The notes: generated by a model not told the origin, from the letters alone. Positions 41,836 to 51,552 are shown, counted from the stretch's first letter. The stretch: DNA of 64,000 nucleotides from Nostoc calcicola FACHB-3891 (GCF_014697355.1 NZ_JACJRQ010000033.1:1-64000), one strand, 5' to 3'. Translations and numbers: made by a program.

Positions 41836-44457
41836 CTACAATAAAGATTGCACTTCTATCGATGGTTGAATTTCTGTTTCAACTTGAGCCTCAACAAAAG
41901 GCGTATAAATTGGAATATCAGCTTGTATAGCTTCAAAGCTCACAACTAGAGAGTATGGAATGCTAGCTTCTGGATCGTTATTCCAACCTTCATGTCCAAC
42001 AACTGCAATAGAAAATGCCTCTGTAAGTTCAAATGAATTTACAACTGTCCAATCCTTCTGAAGGGTTCCTCCACTTCTAGAAACACCCTCAATTTTCCCG
42101 TTGTTTTTTGATCTTTTACCAAGAGTCCATTGAAAACCTTTATCCCCCTTTTCAGCATCTTCTGGAGCATCATACTCTTTTAAAATTCTTTCTAGGAACC
42201 TCTCTGGATCTTCACCTTTCTTACTACAGTCCCAGTCCAGCCAAGTTGAAAGATATTTCCGCCGATTCCTGCGGGTTCGACGCGGTTGTGCTTTGTATGA
42301 CAAAGTAACTTCTAGGAGAATCTCCAGCGATTCCCCCTGAGAACGTAATTGTTCTGGAAGTTTTACTTGGTAAACATGAGCTTGTTTAGCTACAATACGG
42401 CGTTCTCCTGTTGTCATCAAAGTGATTCGATGAGGAGAATTACCCAAAGCACGATCAACATTAGGAAGTCCGTAACCAATTTGACGAAGAACGTGCAATT
42501 TGTTTACATTATCTGCCATTGCCCATTCTGGCCATCTTGCTGATTGTACTATTAATGCACGGTAAAGAAGGCATCTTTCATTTGGTAACTCAGCAGCTAG
42601 ACGCGCAGCAATATGACTTACTTTTGGTGCTGCAAATGATGTACCAATATTGTCAGCAGCAACCGCTGGGCCACCATACAAAGTTGACCGGACTAATTCG
42701 GGACAAACATCTTTAGAGGAAGTAATATTTGGTGGTGTGCCTTCATCTTTTACTAAATCTCCACCATACTCAACTACTTCTGGCTTAATAGTATTCCAAA
42801 TTCCTAGCCCAGAACATGAAAAAGCAGAGGGCTGATCCTTTTGTGCAATGGAAGAATAAGGTGGTGAATTATAAGAATTTGAAGCAATAGAACCAACTGT
42901 TAAAGCTTGGAAACTTTGTGCAGGGTTAGCTATTCTACATGAATCTCCTAGCAGATAATCCGGGTATAGTCTATTTGCTGAAAGATGCTCGGTGATAGAC
43001 AATCTTGTAACAGGTTTCTGAGGATAGGGAACTCTAGGTAAATTACCTGCTGCTACAATTACAAGGATATCTTTTTGCCATGTTAAATTATCAATAGTTG
43101 ATGCCCATGCACTCATATATCTAGTAAGACATGGAGCTTGGCCAGTTATAGAGTGATTAAAAATTCTGGTTGATGTTAACTTATGATAAAACTTCACGAT
43201 ATCTTCCAATAACTGAGGTGGAAATACTTGAACAGGTAGGTAGCAATTAGCATCAAGCACTCTAGCATTTTGTAACCAGCAAATAGCTTTTGCCTTACCA
43301 CTACGAGGTATTGTCCTTGGATAAAGCAATGCACCAGCTACCCTTGTTCCATGTCCACCATTTTTTACATAATCAGGAGTTCTACTAGTTTCACCAGGAA
43401 CCCAAGAAGTTGAGTTTTGTGAATCAATTGCTACCTTTAGCAAAGAATGCATTTCTTGAATTCCGCTGTCTATAACGCATACTTTGGGAGCATTAGGCTC
43501 TGGTGGTTCTAGTTGAAAAATTGGAGTGCTAGAATCAGGTAATTTTTCTTGATTAAGCATTTCAAAAAACTGATCTGGCTCACTAATTTCAAAGATGTAA
43601 GGAAAATTTTCAACTAAATCTTTTAAGCCTTTTCCTGTAATTTGAATTCGACACGAAAAACTATCGGGCAAACGAACTGTACCAAGCTCACCCCCATCGT
43701 CTTGAAAACCTTTGATAATATTGCCTTTATAAAATTCAATAAGCTCCTCAAATTCATTTTGCCTTTCCCATGATATTTCTTCCCATTCTTCCTGTGTTAA
43801 CTGACGTTTGGGAATCCAATTATTAACCTTTTTTGTAAAAGTTTCATTAGTATCATGAGGTTGTCGCTTTGGATAGTTAGGCAGTTTTGTCTCAGTGCCT
43901 ACACCGGCGACACCTACATCAACAGTATATATTTGTTCTTCTTTTATCGGTAGCCAGTTCTCATATAATTCAACAAATAAATTCGCAGAAAGAATCAAAT
44001 CTGGCTTTTTTCGACCATCTATTATTTCCCAGATTTGGGCAACTGTATTGCCACCATGCTGCTCATTAATAAATTTTTCTATCTTTTTTTGCAGTTCACT
44101 AAGTTCTAAATCTGCTGATGCACCAATAATGTATCCTTCTTCTGTATCAGCAATCAATTCAATGCCATACGCTTTCAATCCATCTGGATTAAAAGAATCA
44201 GGATCAATCTGTAAGATAATCCGCCGCGATGTCAGTGGCGGCTTCCCTTCTTGCTCTCTTTCTTCTTGAGTTTCTTGCCATTCAAATATCAAGGAGTCAA
44301 CTGAAGTTTTGAGTTTACCTCCATGTCCTTGGCGATTACCCAGATTAACGAGCGTTATGGGATTCTTTTTTCCTCCTCCTCCCGGTGGCGATGCAGCACT
44401 TCCTTCAGTTGTCAGCCTAAGCCGGATATGCGGAAACCCTTGAGAACTTTCAACCAT
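41836..44457 (-). CDS. ietS: IetS-like subtilisin (S8) protease, 873 aa
   Basis: Protease half of an IetAS-type pair. The S8 domain spans about residues 322-670, with the complete catalytic set: D330 in VCVIDSGI, H369 in GGHGTRVAG, N472 (oxyanion hole) in VAAGN, S607 in GTSFAAP. The N-terminal 320 residues are a mostly helical/beta region with no signal peptide, so it acts in the cytosol. The C-terminal 200 residues are beta-rich. IetAS (AAA+ ATPase plus subtilase) was first seen as a plasmid toxin-antitoxin-like pair in Agrobacterium and later as an antiphage system. Gene order here is ATPase then protease, 28 bp apart. Assignment rests on domain pairing and sizes, not on a database hit. Confidence 0.8.
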   Translation of the reverse strand: MVESSQGFPHIRLRLTTEGSAASPPGGGGKKNPITLVNLGNRQGHGGKLKTSVDSLIFEWQETQEEREQEGKPPLTSRRIILQIDPDSFNPDGLKAYGIELIADTEEGYIIGASADLELSELQKKIEKFINEQHGGNTVAQIWEIIDGRKKPDLILSANLFVELYENWLPIKEEQIYTVDVGVAGVGTETKLPNYPKRQPHDTNETFTKKVNNWIPKRQLTQEEWEEISWERQNEFEELIEFYKGNIIKGFQDDGGELGTVRLPDSFSCRIQITGKGLKDLVENFPYIFEISEPDQFFEMLNQEKLPDSSTPIFQLEPPEPNAPKVCVIDSGIQEMHSLLKVAIDSQNSTSWVPGETSRTPDYVKNGGHGTRVAGALLYPRTIPRSGKAKAICWLQNARVLDANCYLPVQVFPPQLLEDIVKFYHKLTSTRIFNHSITGQAPCLTRYMSAWASTIDNLTWQKDILVIVAAGNLPRVPYPQKPVTRLSITEHLSANRLYPDYLLGDSCRIANPAQSFQALTVGSIASNSYNSPPYSSIAQKDQPSAFSCSGLGIWNTIKPEVVEYGGDLVKDEGTPPNITSSKDVCPELVRSTLYGGPAVAADNIGTSFAAPKVSHIAARLAAELPNERCLLYRALIVQSARWPEWAMADNVNKLHVLRQIGYGLPNVDRALGNSPHRITLMTTGERRIVAKQAHVYQVKLPEQLRSQGESLEILLEVTLSYKAQPRRTRRNRRKYLSTWLDWDCSKKGEDPERFLERILKEYDAPEDAEKGDKGFQWTLGKRSKNNGKIEGVSRSGGTLQKDWTVVNSFELTEAFSIAVVGHEGWNNDPEASIPYSLVVSFEAIQADIPIYTPFVEAQVETEIQPSIEVQSLL

Positions 44458-44485
44458 TTATTTCTCCGGACACCAAAAATTAATA

Positions 44486-45529
44486 CTAGGAAACTTGGAT
44501 TTCTGCGATCGCTTCTTCTAAGTGTTCTTGAATCACTAGCTCCTCTCGCTCAAGGATTGCTCGTTTAGCAGCATCTTGTGCAACCCTCACGGCTTGAGCC
44601 GCAGAAAAATCTTTCATCTGCTCAATGATCCTTGACCAATTGATAGATCCTATTTCAATTGCAGATAGCGTTTCCTTTAGTATAAATTCTAGCTCCTGTT
44701 CTCCTGGTTTGGGTACTGCAATTAAGTCATCAAATCTTCTCCAAAGAGCAGTATCTAGAGATTTATTCAGATTAGTTGCTGCGACTAAAAGTCCAGAAGA
44801 CGGTTGATACTCATCCAAAATTTGAAGAAATGTATTTACTACTCGCTTAATTTCTCCTACTTCTTGATAATCTTCTCGTGACTTAGCAATCGAGTCACAT
44901 TCATCCAGAAACAACAAACATGGATTTTTTGAAGCATCCTCAAATACAAGTCTCAAATTGGTTGCAGTTTCACCTAAAAAAGACGATACCATTGCATCAA
45001 ATCGAACCTTCAGTAGTGGTAAACCAGTATTCCAAGCTAGACGCTCTGCTCCTAACGTTTTTCCACAACCAGGTGGCCCATATAAAAGAATTTTTTGTCT
45101 GTAACGCAGTCCATGATGAGCCAACCTGTCTCTTGCTGCATACTCGCGTTCAATTCGGCAAAAACGTTTCTCAATATTTTTAGGCAACACCATGTGATGC
45201 CGTAGTTTCTCCCTCGGTATGATAGTTACTAGAGGAAGATTAAATCGCTTACTGGTTGGTAATTCAGTTAAGGACTCTAAGTTTTCTGGTACTGTTCGCG
45301 TAGCGTCTCGTTCGCGTAGCGTCTCGCAGAGAAGAGAAGAAGCAGGTTTGCTGATGTTGGTAGACTTCTCTTTGTGGCTTTTTTTAGTGATATTCTCTAA
45401 CTGGTCAGCTAAGAGAGTATGTCCCTTACTGCGTTCTTCCTCAATCACTAAATATGTCAGCTTATCAATCGCCTCTTGATCTGAACTAGCGATCGCTCTA
45501 AAAAATCTCTTGAGAAGCTCTGCTTTCAT
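44486..45529 (-). CDS. ietA: IetA-like AAA+ ATPase, 347 aa
   Basis: Single classical AAA+ domain. Walker A GPPGCGKT (151-158), Walker B CLLFLDECDS (D209, E210), sensor 1 VAATNLNKSLD, then RRFDDLIAVPKPG with arginine finger. The first ~110 residues are a helical region. Residues 68-79 (ETLRERDATRTV) are encoded by a 16-bp direct repeat of a dispersed element, in frame and away from the ATPase core. Encoded just upstream of the subtilase; together they match the IetAS organisation. Confidence 0.82.
   Translation of the reverse strand: MKAELLKRFFRAIASSDQEAIDKLTYLVIEEERSKGHTLLADQLENITKKSHKEKSTNISKPASSLLCETLRERDATRTVPENLESLTELPTSKRFNLPLVTIIPREKLRHHMVLPKNIEKRFCRIEREYAARDRLAHHGLRYRQKILLYGPPGCGKTLGAERLAWNTGLPLLKVRFDAMVSSFLGETATNLRLVFEDASKNPCLLFLDECDSIAKSREDYQEVGEIKRVVNTFLQILDEYQPSSGLLVAATNLNKSLDTALWRRFDDLIAVPKPGEQELEFILKETLSAIEIGSINWSRIIEQMKDFSAAQAVRVAQDAAKRAILEREELVIQEHLEEAIAEIQVS
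45298..45333. repeat. Tandem 16-bp repeat GAGACGCTACGCGAAC in the ietA frame
   Basis: Two adjacent copies, the same motif as in the hairpin repeat at 59768-59812 and in a short form at 27131-27150. Because 16 is not a multiple of three, each copy is read in a different frame (ETLRE, then RDATRT). Confidence 0.8.
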
Positions 45530-45688
45530 ACTGCCTCTCAGTATAAATAGTAATTTTTTATCAGTATAGTATTATTGTACTATATAAGTATATCGTATCG
45601 TAAATTGTAACGCGATCGCGTTGTCCTTAATCATTATATTAAATTATGTAAAACAAAAAACATTCTTCTGGTCACAAAATTAGCATAT

Positions 45689-45964
45689 CTAGCCATAAGC
45701 TGTTGCCTTCAGATCTATATCATCTTCCCCTTCAATTAATAACAAAGTCATCAGATGTCCCTCAACAAATCCTGTTAATTTGAAATCAGACATAGCTTTT
45801 AATTCCTCCATAGAAGCTTTCTCGGAAAAATATTTAAATATCATTTGAATTGCTTTATCTTTATTTAGGTAATACTGGTAGCTAGTATCCTTTTGCATCA
45901 AATGTTCTACAATTTTTGTAGTCCGGGCTAGAAGTTCTTCTTTGTCCCTCGAAACTTCCTGCAT
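45689..45964 (-). CDS. Hypothetical helical protein upstream of ietA, 91 aa
   Basis: No family recognised. Acidic, mostly helical (MQEVSRDKEELLARTTKIVE, then NKDKAIQMIFKYFSEKASME). The ribosome binding site GGGAG lies about seven bases before the ATG, which supports translation. It is 159 bp upstream of ietA on the same strand. It could be an unrelated small gene or a third part of the defence unit; no evidence decides. Confidence 0.6.
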   Translation of the reverse strand: MQEVSRDKEELLARTTKIVEHLMQKDTSYQYYLNKDKAIQMIFKYFSEKASMEELKAMSDFKLTGFVEGHLMTLLLIEGEDDIDLKATAYG

Positions 45965-46062
45965 AATTTTCTCCCGATGATTTACTAAATTACTCCAATT
46001 ATAAACAATTCTCCTTTGCGAACCTCTGCGTTCACCTCATCATCCCTCTGCGTTTAAAACAT

Positions 46063-46090
46063 AAAAAAGGGCGGGCAAGATGCCCACCCC
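46063..46090 (-). terminator. Terminator of tkt
   Basis: Read on the minus strand, GGGTGGGCA, loop TCT, TGCCCGCCC forms a 9-bp stem with one mismatch, followed by a run of six T. It lies 30 bp after the tkt stop codon. Confidence 0.85.
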
Positions 46091-46119
46091 ACAAAAATTT
46101 TGAGAATATTCTGTTGCTA

Positions 46120-48132
46120 TTAACCCAATAATTGCTTAGCTTTGGCTAACACATTATCAACGCTAAAACCGAACTTCTCTAGACAAACACCACCTGGGGC
46201 GGAAGCACCAAAGCGATCGATACTAACAACGTCGCCTTCAGTACCTACGTACTTGTGCCAACCGAAACTAGAGGCAGCTTCTACAGCTAAGCGCTTGGTG
46301 ACAGCTTTCGGCAATACAGACTCTCTGTAAGCTGCATCCTGTGCTTCAAACAAATCCCATGCAGGTAGGGAAACAACGCGGACTTTCTTACCTTCGGCTG
46401 TGAGTTTCTCGGCTGCGGTGACGGCGAGGCTCAATTCTGAACCAGTACCAATTAGGATCAATTCTGGTGTACCTTCAGAATCCACCACTGTGTAACCACC
46501 CTTGGTTACGCCTTCAATGGAAGTACCTGCCAAGTTGGGGACGTTTTGACGGGTGAATGCCAACAAAGTTGGAGCATTTCCTTTTGCTCTTTCGATCGCC
46601 ACTTTATAAGCACCAGAGGTTTCTGTTCCATCCGCAGGACGAATCACCGTCAAGTTAGGAATAGCCCGCAGGGAAGCTAAGGTTTCAATGGGTTGGTGGG
46701 TTGGGCCATCTTCACCTTGTCCAATGGAATCGTGAGTCATCACCCAAATCACCCCAGCTTGAGAGAGGGCAGATAAGCGGATGGCAGCACGCATGTAGTC
46801 TGTGAAAATCAAGAACGTCGCACCGTAGGGAATTAATCCCGAACCGTGCAACGCAATACCATTACAGATGGCGCCCATAGCGTGTTCCCGGACACCAAAG
46901 TGGATGTTGGGGTTTTGGTATTGCCCTTTTTGGAAGTCGCCTTTGCCCTTGATTTCAGTCAGGTTGGAGTGGGTCAAGTCAGCAGAACCACCGATTAACT
47001 CAGGTAAAACTGCTGCTAGTTTGTTGAGGCAGGTTTCTGAGTGTTTGCGGGTTGGTAGTCCTTTGTCTTCAGGAGTGTAAGTGGGTAGTACTTTATCCCA
47101 ACCATCAGGTAGTTTGCTGCTTACATAGCGTTCAAATTCGGCTGCTTCTTGGGCATACTTAGCTTTGTAGTCAGCAAATGCTTTATTCCACTCAGCTTCA
47201 TAGCCTGCGCCACGTTCTACTGCTTTACGTGCATGATTGAGGGCGTCTTCGGGAACTACAAAAGGCTCGTATTCCCAACCCAAATTTTTCCGAGTCAGTG
47301 CTATTTCGTCTCCACCCAAAGCAGCGCCGTGAACGCCAGCGGTGTTTGCTTTGTTGGGGGAACCGTAACCGATGGTGGTTGTTACCTTAATAAAAGAAGG
47401 TTTATCGGTGACAGCTTTGGCTGCTTCAATGGCATCAGCAATTCCTTCGAGGTCAGTGTTACCTTCTTGAACGTGTTGGACATGCCAACCGTAAGCTTCA
47501 AAGCGCTTGGAAACATCTTCAGTGAATGCCACATCTGTGGAACCGTCGATAGAGATGTGGTTGTCGTCGTACAGAGCGATGAGTTTGCCTAATCCCAAGT
47601 GTCCTGCGAAAGAACAAGCTTCACCAGAAATGCCTTCCATGTTGCAACCGTCACCCAAAATTACGTAGGTGTAATGGTCAACAATCTTAGCATCGGCTTT
47701 ATTGTATTTTGCGGCGAGGTGTGCTTCGGCGATCGCCAAACCGACTCCATTGGCAATTCCTTGACCTAGTGGGCCAGTTGTGACTTCCACACCTGCGGTT
47801 TCAAAGTTTTCTGGATGTCCGGGAGTTTTAGAACCCCATTGACGGAATTGCTTGATATCTTCAATGGTGACGCTATCGTAGCCTGCCAGGTAAAGTAGGG
47901 CATACTGCAACATCGAGCCATGGCCGGCGGACAAGACAAAGCGATCGCGGTTAAACCATTTGGGATTTTTGGGGTTAAACCGCAAAAAGCGATCCCATAG
48001 TACAAAGGCCATGGGAGCCGCGCCCATCGGCAGCCCTGGGTGTCCCGATTTTGCTTTTTCTACGGCGTCAATAGCCAAGAAGCGGATCGAGTTAATACAA
48101 AGTTCTTCGAGGGATTGGGTTGCAACAGCCAT
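46120..48132 (-). CDS. tkt: Transketolase, 670 aa
   Basis: Thiamine-diphosphate enzyme of the Calvin cycle and pentose-phosphate pathway, transferring two-carbon units between sugar phosphates. Seen: N-terminal GHPGLPMGAAPMAFVLW, TPP/Mg motif GDGCNMEGISGEACSFAG, DDNHISIDG, central pyrimidine domain with GVREHAMGAICNGIALHG and THDSIGQGEDGPTHQPIE, and the C-terminal transketolase domain. Normal length. Single-gene unit with its own terminator. Confidence 0.97.
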   Translation of the reverse strand: MAVATQSLEELCINSIRFLAIDAVEKAKSGHPGLPMGAAPMAFVLWDRFLRFNPKNPKWFNRDRFVLSAGHGSMLQYALLYLAGYDSVTIEDIKQFRQWGSKTPGHPENFETAGVEVTTGPLGQGIANGVGLAIAEAHLAAKYNKADAKIVDHYTYVILGDGCNMEGISGEACSFAGHLGLGKLIALYDDNHISIDGSTDVAFTEDVSKRFEAYGWHVQHVQEGNTDLEGIADAIEAAKAVTDKPSFIKVTTTIGYGSPNKANTAGVHGAALGGDEIALTRKNLGWEYEPFVVPEDALNHARKAVERGAGYEAEWNKAFADYKAKYAQEAAEFERYVSSKLPDGWDKVLPTYTPEDKGLPTRKHSETCLNKLAAVLPELIGGSADLTHSNLTEIKGKGDFQKGQYQNPNIHFGVREHAMGAICNGIALHGSGLIPYGATFLIFTDYMRAAIRLSALSQAGVIWVMTHDSIGQGEDGPTHQPIETLASLRAIPNLTVIRPADGTETSGAYKVAIERAKGNAPTLLAFTRQNVPNLAGTSIEGVTKGGYTVVDSEGTPELILIGTGSELSLAVTAAEKLTAEGKKVRVVSLPAWDLFEAQDAAYRESVLPKAVTKRLAVEAASSFGWHKYVGTEGDVVSIDRFGASAPGGVCLEKFGFSVDNVLAKAKQLLG

Positions 48133-48591
48133 AATATGATTGTTTTTAACGACGGGTTAGCACTCTTTGAGCTTCTCACTCTTTCTGGGGTTATTTTTCA
48201 CAGTTAACAGTTAACAGTTTTATTCATTGGGTTTGAGTTTCCCGTATAAGCGTGGTAACTGTTCATTCATAACTGAACACTGATTAAAATTTCCCACAGT
48301 ATCCTCATCATCCCATTCCCGATTGTCGATGGACAAGCGGGATCTCCGGAGTTTCTAGTGATAAATCAAGCTGATAATCGGGTCATGTTGAACGCTTGGC
48401 TTATATCAGAATGATATCTATGGTACTTTTGGCATTGGGCAGGGGGCATTGGGCATTGGGCATGGGGCATTGGGAGTTAGGAGTTAGGAGTTAGGAGTTA
48501 GGAATTCTCACCTCTACCCCCTGCCCCCTGCCCCCTGCCTGTTCATCTCCCTCATCTCCCTCATCTCCCCACTCCCCATTCCTGACTTCTT
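48133..48591. other. 459-bp intergenic region with tandem repeats
   Basis: The half next to tkt should carry its promoter. The other half (48431-48580) is short tandem repeats: GGGCATT units, four GAGTTAG units, CCCCTGC units and CTCCCTCAT units. Confidence 0.75.
48431..48580. repeat. Composite tract of four kinds of short tandem repeats
   Basis: GGGCATTGGGCATGGGGCAT-like units, then GGAGTTA heptamers, then CCCCTGC and CATCTCCCT units. The last two are of the same kind as the insert in the STAND gene at 6150. Confidence 0.85.
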
Positions 48592-49842
48592 TTACAGGTA
48601 TTTCTTAAAGGCTAGTGTGACATTATGACCGCCAAAGCCGAAAGAATTGGATAGTGCCACTTCAACTTTTTGAGCGCGGCTAGAGTTTGGTACGTAATCT
48701 AAGTCACATTCTGGATCGGGATTTTCGAGGTTGATTGTCGGGGGAATTTGGTCATTAGCGATCGCCAGTACTGTTGCGACTGCTTCAATACCTCCAGAAC
48801 CGCCCAATAGATGGCCTGTCATGGATTTGGTGGAGCTGATTGCCACTTTATAGGCATGTTCTCCCAGAGCTTTTTTGATGGCTGAAGTTTCAGTGGAATC
48901 ATTAGCTGGGGTGCTGGTGCCGTGGGCATTGATGTAGCTGATTTGTTCGGCAGTTAGTCCTGCATCCTTGAGAGACAGTTCTATGGCTCTAGCTGCGCCT
49001 AGTCCACCGGGTACGGGGGAGGTGATGTGGTAAGCGTCACAGGTCATACCATAGCCGATCATTTCGGCATAAATGTGAGCGCCGCGACTAATGGCGTGTT
49101 GCAGTTCTTCTAGAATTAAAATTCCTGCACCTTCGCCCAAAACAAATCCATCGCGATCGCTATCAAAGGGACGGCAAGCATGAGCTGGGTCGTCATTCCG
49201 GAAAGAAAGCGCCTTACAAGCAGCAAATCCAGCCACCGACAATGGTGTGACAGCCGCCTCTGTGCCGCCGCAAATCATTGCTTGGGCATATCCCCCTTGA
49301 ATTAAGCGAAAAGCATCTCCAATGGCGTTGGAGCCAGCGGCGCAGGCTGTGACAGCGCAGGAATTTGGGCCTTTAGCACCAGTGTGAATTGCTGTTAGCC
49401 CTGCTGCCATATTGGCAATCATCATCGGGATCATGAATGGACTACAGCGATCGGGCCCGCGGTTGAGGTAGATAGTTTGCTGATCTTCTAGTACTTTGAT
49501 GCCACCAACGCCAGAACCAATCATGACACCCACCTGTTCCGCGTTTAAGTCATTGATAACTAACTGCGCGTCAGATATAGCTTGTTTTGCTCCTGCAACC
49601 CCAAATTGGGCAAATCGATCCATGCGCTTGGCGTCTTTGCGCTCCAAGTAATCATGTGGATCGAAGTTTTTCACTTCACCAGCTATGCGGCAATCATGGC
49701 GAGACGCATCAAAAAATGTGATGTAGTCAATGCCATTGCGTCCACTCAATAATCCTTCCCAATATTCTGTTGCTGTGTTACCAATAGGTGTAATCGCGCC
49801 AACACCAGTTACAACAACGCGTTTACGTGTAAAATCTGTCAT
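48592..49842 (-). CDS. fabF: 3-oxoacyl-[acyl-carrier-protein] synthase II, 416 aa
   Basis: Condensing enzyme of fatty-acid elongation. The catalytic triad Cys-His-His is visible in NSCAVTACAAGSNAIG, INAHGTSTPANDSTE and KSMTGHLLGGSGG. The C-terminal GFGGHN is typical. Usual length. It lies downstream of acpP on the same strand; the two form a conserved fatty-acid unit in cyanobacteria. Confidence 0.97.
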   Translation of the reverse strand: MTDFTRKRVVVTGVGAITPIGNTATEYWEGLLSGRNGIDYITFFDASRHDCRIAGEVKNFDPHDYLERKDAKRMDRFAQFGVAGAKQAISDAQLVINDLNAEQVGVMIGSGVGGIKVLEDQQTIYLNRGPDRCSPFMIPMMIANMAAGLTAIHTGAKGPNSCAVTACAAGSNAIGDAFRLIQGGYAQAMICGGTEAAVTPLSVAGFAACKALSFRNDDPAHACRPFDSDRDGFVLGEGAGILILEELQHAISRGAHIYAEMIGYGMTCDAYHITSPVPGGLGAARAIELSLKDAGLTAEQISYINAHGTSTPANDSTETSAIKKALGEHAYKVAISSTKSMTGHLLGGSGGIEAVATVLAIANDQIPPTINLENPDPECDLDYVPNSSRAQKVEVALSNSFGFGGHNVTLAFKKYL

Positions 49843-49915
49843 GATTCAGTTAAAGGTGGCGAAAAGGCAGCAGGCAAAAAATTCGAGATTAGCAACTAGG
49901 TACTGGTGACTAGGT

Positions 49916-49964
49916 GCGGGAGAAAAATCTTCCCAATCCCCAATCCCCAATCCCCAACTCCCAA
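49916..49964. repeat. CCCCAAT heptamer repeats between acpP and fabF
   Basis: CCCAATCCCCAATCCCCAAT followed by CCCCAACTCCCAACT, directly after the acpP stop codon. Confidence 0.75.
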
Positions 49965-50219
49965 CTAAGCTGATGTAGCAACTTTGTTGCTAATGTAATT
50001 TACAGCGTCTTGAACGGTTAAAATTCCTTCGGCAGCTTCGTCGGGAATTTCGATATCAAATTCTTCTTCCAAAGCCATTACTAATTCAACGGTATCTAAG
50101 GAATCAGCGCCTAAATCTTCCATAAATGTGGATTCTGGTTTGATTTCGGTCTTCTCGTCAACGCTAAGTTGTTCGGCAACGATTTTTTTCACTTTGTCAA
50201 AAAGTTCTGTTTGGCTCAT
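49965..50219 (-). CDS. acpP: Acyl carrier protein, 84 aa
   Basis: Carries acyl chains on phosphopantetheine at the serine of ADSLDTVELVMALEEEF. Acidic four-helix protein of typical length, just upstream of fabF. Confidence 0.97.
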   Translation of the reverse strand: MSQTELFDKVKKIVAEQLSVDEKTEIKPESTFMEDLGADSLDTVELVMALEEEFDIEIPDEAAEGILTVQDAVNYISNKVATSA

Positions 50220-50490
50220 AGATATAAAGTCCTCAACTAATTGCTAGGATCTGCTCATTATAGGAGACATTTTTTTGAGCATATACATCTTATCGTCAAC
50301 CGGGATCGCCAGTACACTGCCAAGGGTTTTTCTGTTAGAAAACTCTTGCTGTTTCTCAAAAGAATCGCTCAGTTTTCTTTGGACAGTTGAGCAGTAGGGG
50401 GTGGTACGCCATCCTCGACACCGTGTAAATGCTTCTGTTTTCGGATTGATTTTTGTCTAGAGCGATCGCTCTAATCCAAACTATAGTTAT

Positions 50491-51396
50491 ATGCTATCTC
50501 AGACACTAAAATACGCTTACTTTCCTGGCTGTGTTGCCCAAGGTGCATGTCGGGAACTTTACCAGTCAACTCAAGCCCTCACTCAAGCGCTAGGTATTCA
50601 ACTGATTGAACTGAAAAAAGCTGCTTGCTGTGGTTCGGGAACCTTTAAAGAAGATTCCCAACTGCTGGAAGATACAGTCAACGCCAGAAATATTGCCCTA
50701 GCAGAAGAATTAAATCTGCCGTTGCTTACCCATTGCAGTACTTGTCAAGGTGTTATCGGTCACGTCAACGAACACCTGAAGGAATGCCAAACTACTAACC
50801 CTGCTTACATTGAACAAGTCAATGGCTTGCTGCATAAAGAAGGCTGTTCGCCTTATCGCGGTAGTACTGACGTTAAACATCTCCTTTACGCCTTGGTAAC
50901 AGATTACGGTTTAGAGGAAATTACTAAACGCGTGACTCGGAAATTAACTGGATTAAAATGCGCGGCTTTTTATGGCTGTTATCTCCTCCGCGCTCAAAAA
51001 TCCATGCCCTATGACGATCCTTTCCAACCAGAAGCGATGGAAAATGTTTTTCGGGCGGTGGGTGCAACACCAATTTATTACCGGGGTCGGACACAATGTT
51101 GTGGTTGGCCGCTTTCTAGTTATGCCACTACCCAATCTTTCAAGATGGCGGGGATGCATATTCAGGACGCCTTGGCATCTGGTGCTGACTGTATAGTTAC
51201 ACCTTGTCCTCTGTGCCACTTAAATTTAGATTCCCGGCAGCCAGAGGTGGAAAAGGTAATTGAACAAAGGCTAGGTTTACCAGTGTTACATTTACCCCAG
51301 TTGATTGCTTTGGCTGTTGGAGTGAGTCCAAAAGAACTGGGTTTAGAACGTCACATTGTTTCTACAAAGCCAGTGTTAGAGAAATTGGGCTTTTAA
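50491..51396 (+). CDS. HdrB-like CCG-domain protein (heterodisulfide reductase subunit B family), 301 aa
   Basis: Two CCG cysteine domains: FPGCVAQGACRELY ... AACCGSGTFKED ... THCSTCQG, and CAAFYGCYLLRA ... RTQCCGWPLSSY ... VTPCPLCHLN. In HdrB these bind non-cubane [4Fe-4S] clusters. Cyanobacteria have no coenzyme M pathway, so it is a related redox subunit; it is conserved in the phylum, but the partner is not encoded beside it. It is divergent from acpP. Confidence 0.9.
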   Translation: MLSQTLKYAYFPGCVAQGACRELYQSTQALTQALGIQLIELKKAACCGSGTFKEDSQLLEDTVNARNIALAEELNLPLLTHCSTCQGVIGHVNEHLKECQTTNPAYIEQVNGLLHKEGCSPYRGSTDVKHLLYALVTDYGLEEITKRVTRKLTGLKCAAFYGCYLLRAQKSMPYDDPFQPEAMENVFRAVGATPIYYRGRTQCCGWPLSSYATTQSFKMAGMHIQDALASGADCIVTPCPLCHLNLDSRQPEVEKVIEQRLGLPVLHLPQLIALAVGVSPKELGLERHIVSTKPVLEKLGF

Positions 51397-51409
51397 AGAA
51401 GTCGGAAGT

Positions 51410-51497
51410 CAATACGGTTCGGTTAAGGTTTTTTGATGAAAATTCGAGTCACAAAGACGCGATTTATCGCGTCTCTTGTCTTAACCGAACCGCATTG
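51410..51497. mobile_element. MITE-A copy 3, 88 bp, with 10-bp target duplication
   Basis: Ends CAATACGGTTCGGTTAAGG and CTTAACCGAACCGCATTG. Flanked by the perfect direct repeat AGTCGGAAGT (51400-51409 and 51498-51507). The core hairpin AGACGCGATTTATCGCGTCT is shared with copy 5. The left duplication begins only four bases after the HdrB-like stop codon. Confidence 0.92.
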
Positions 51498-51552
51498 AGT
51501 CGGAAGTAAATTTGTAGGGCAGCACAGCTGTGCTACCCTGCGTTCATCGATA

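Noticed and set aside
41691..41930. 79-codon plus-strand frame
   Set aside because: Its 3' half is antisense to the well-supported subtilase gene, and the 5' half has no recognisable family.
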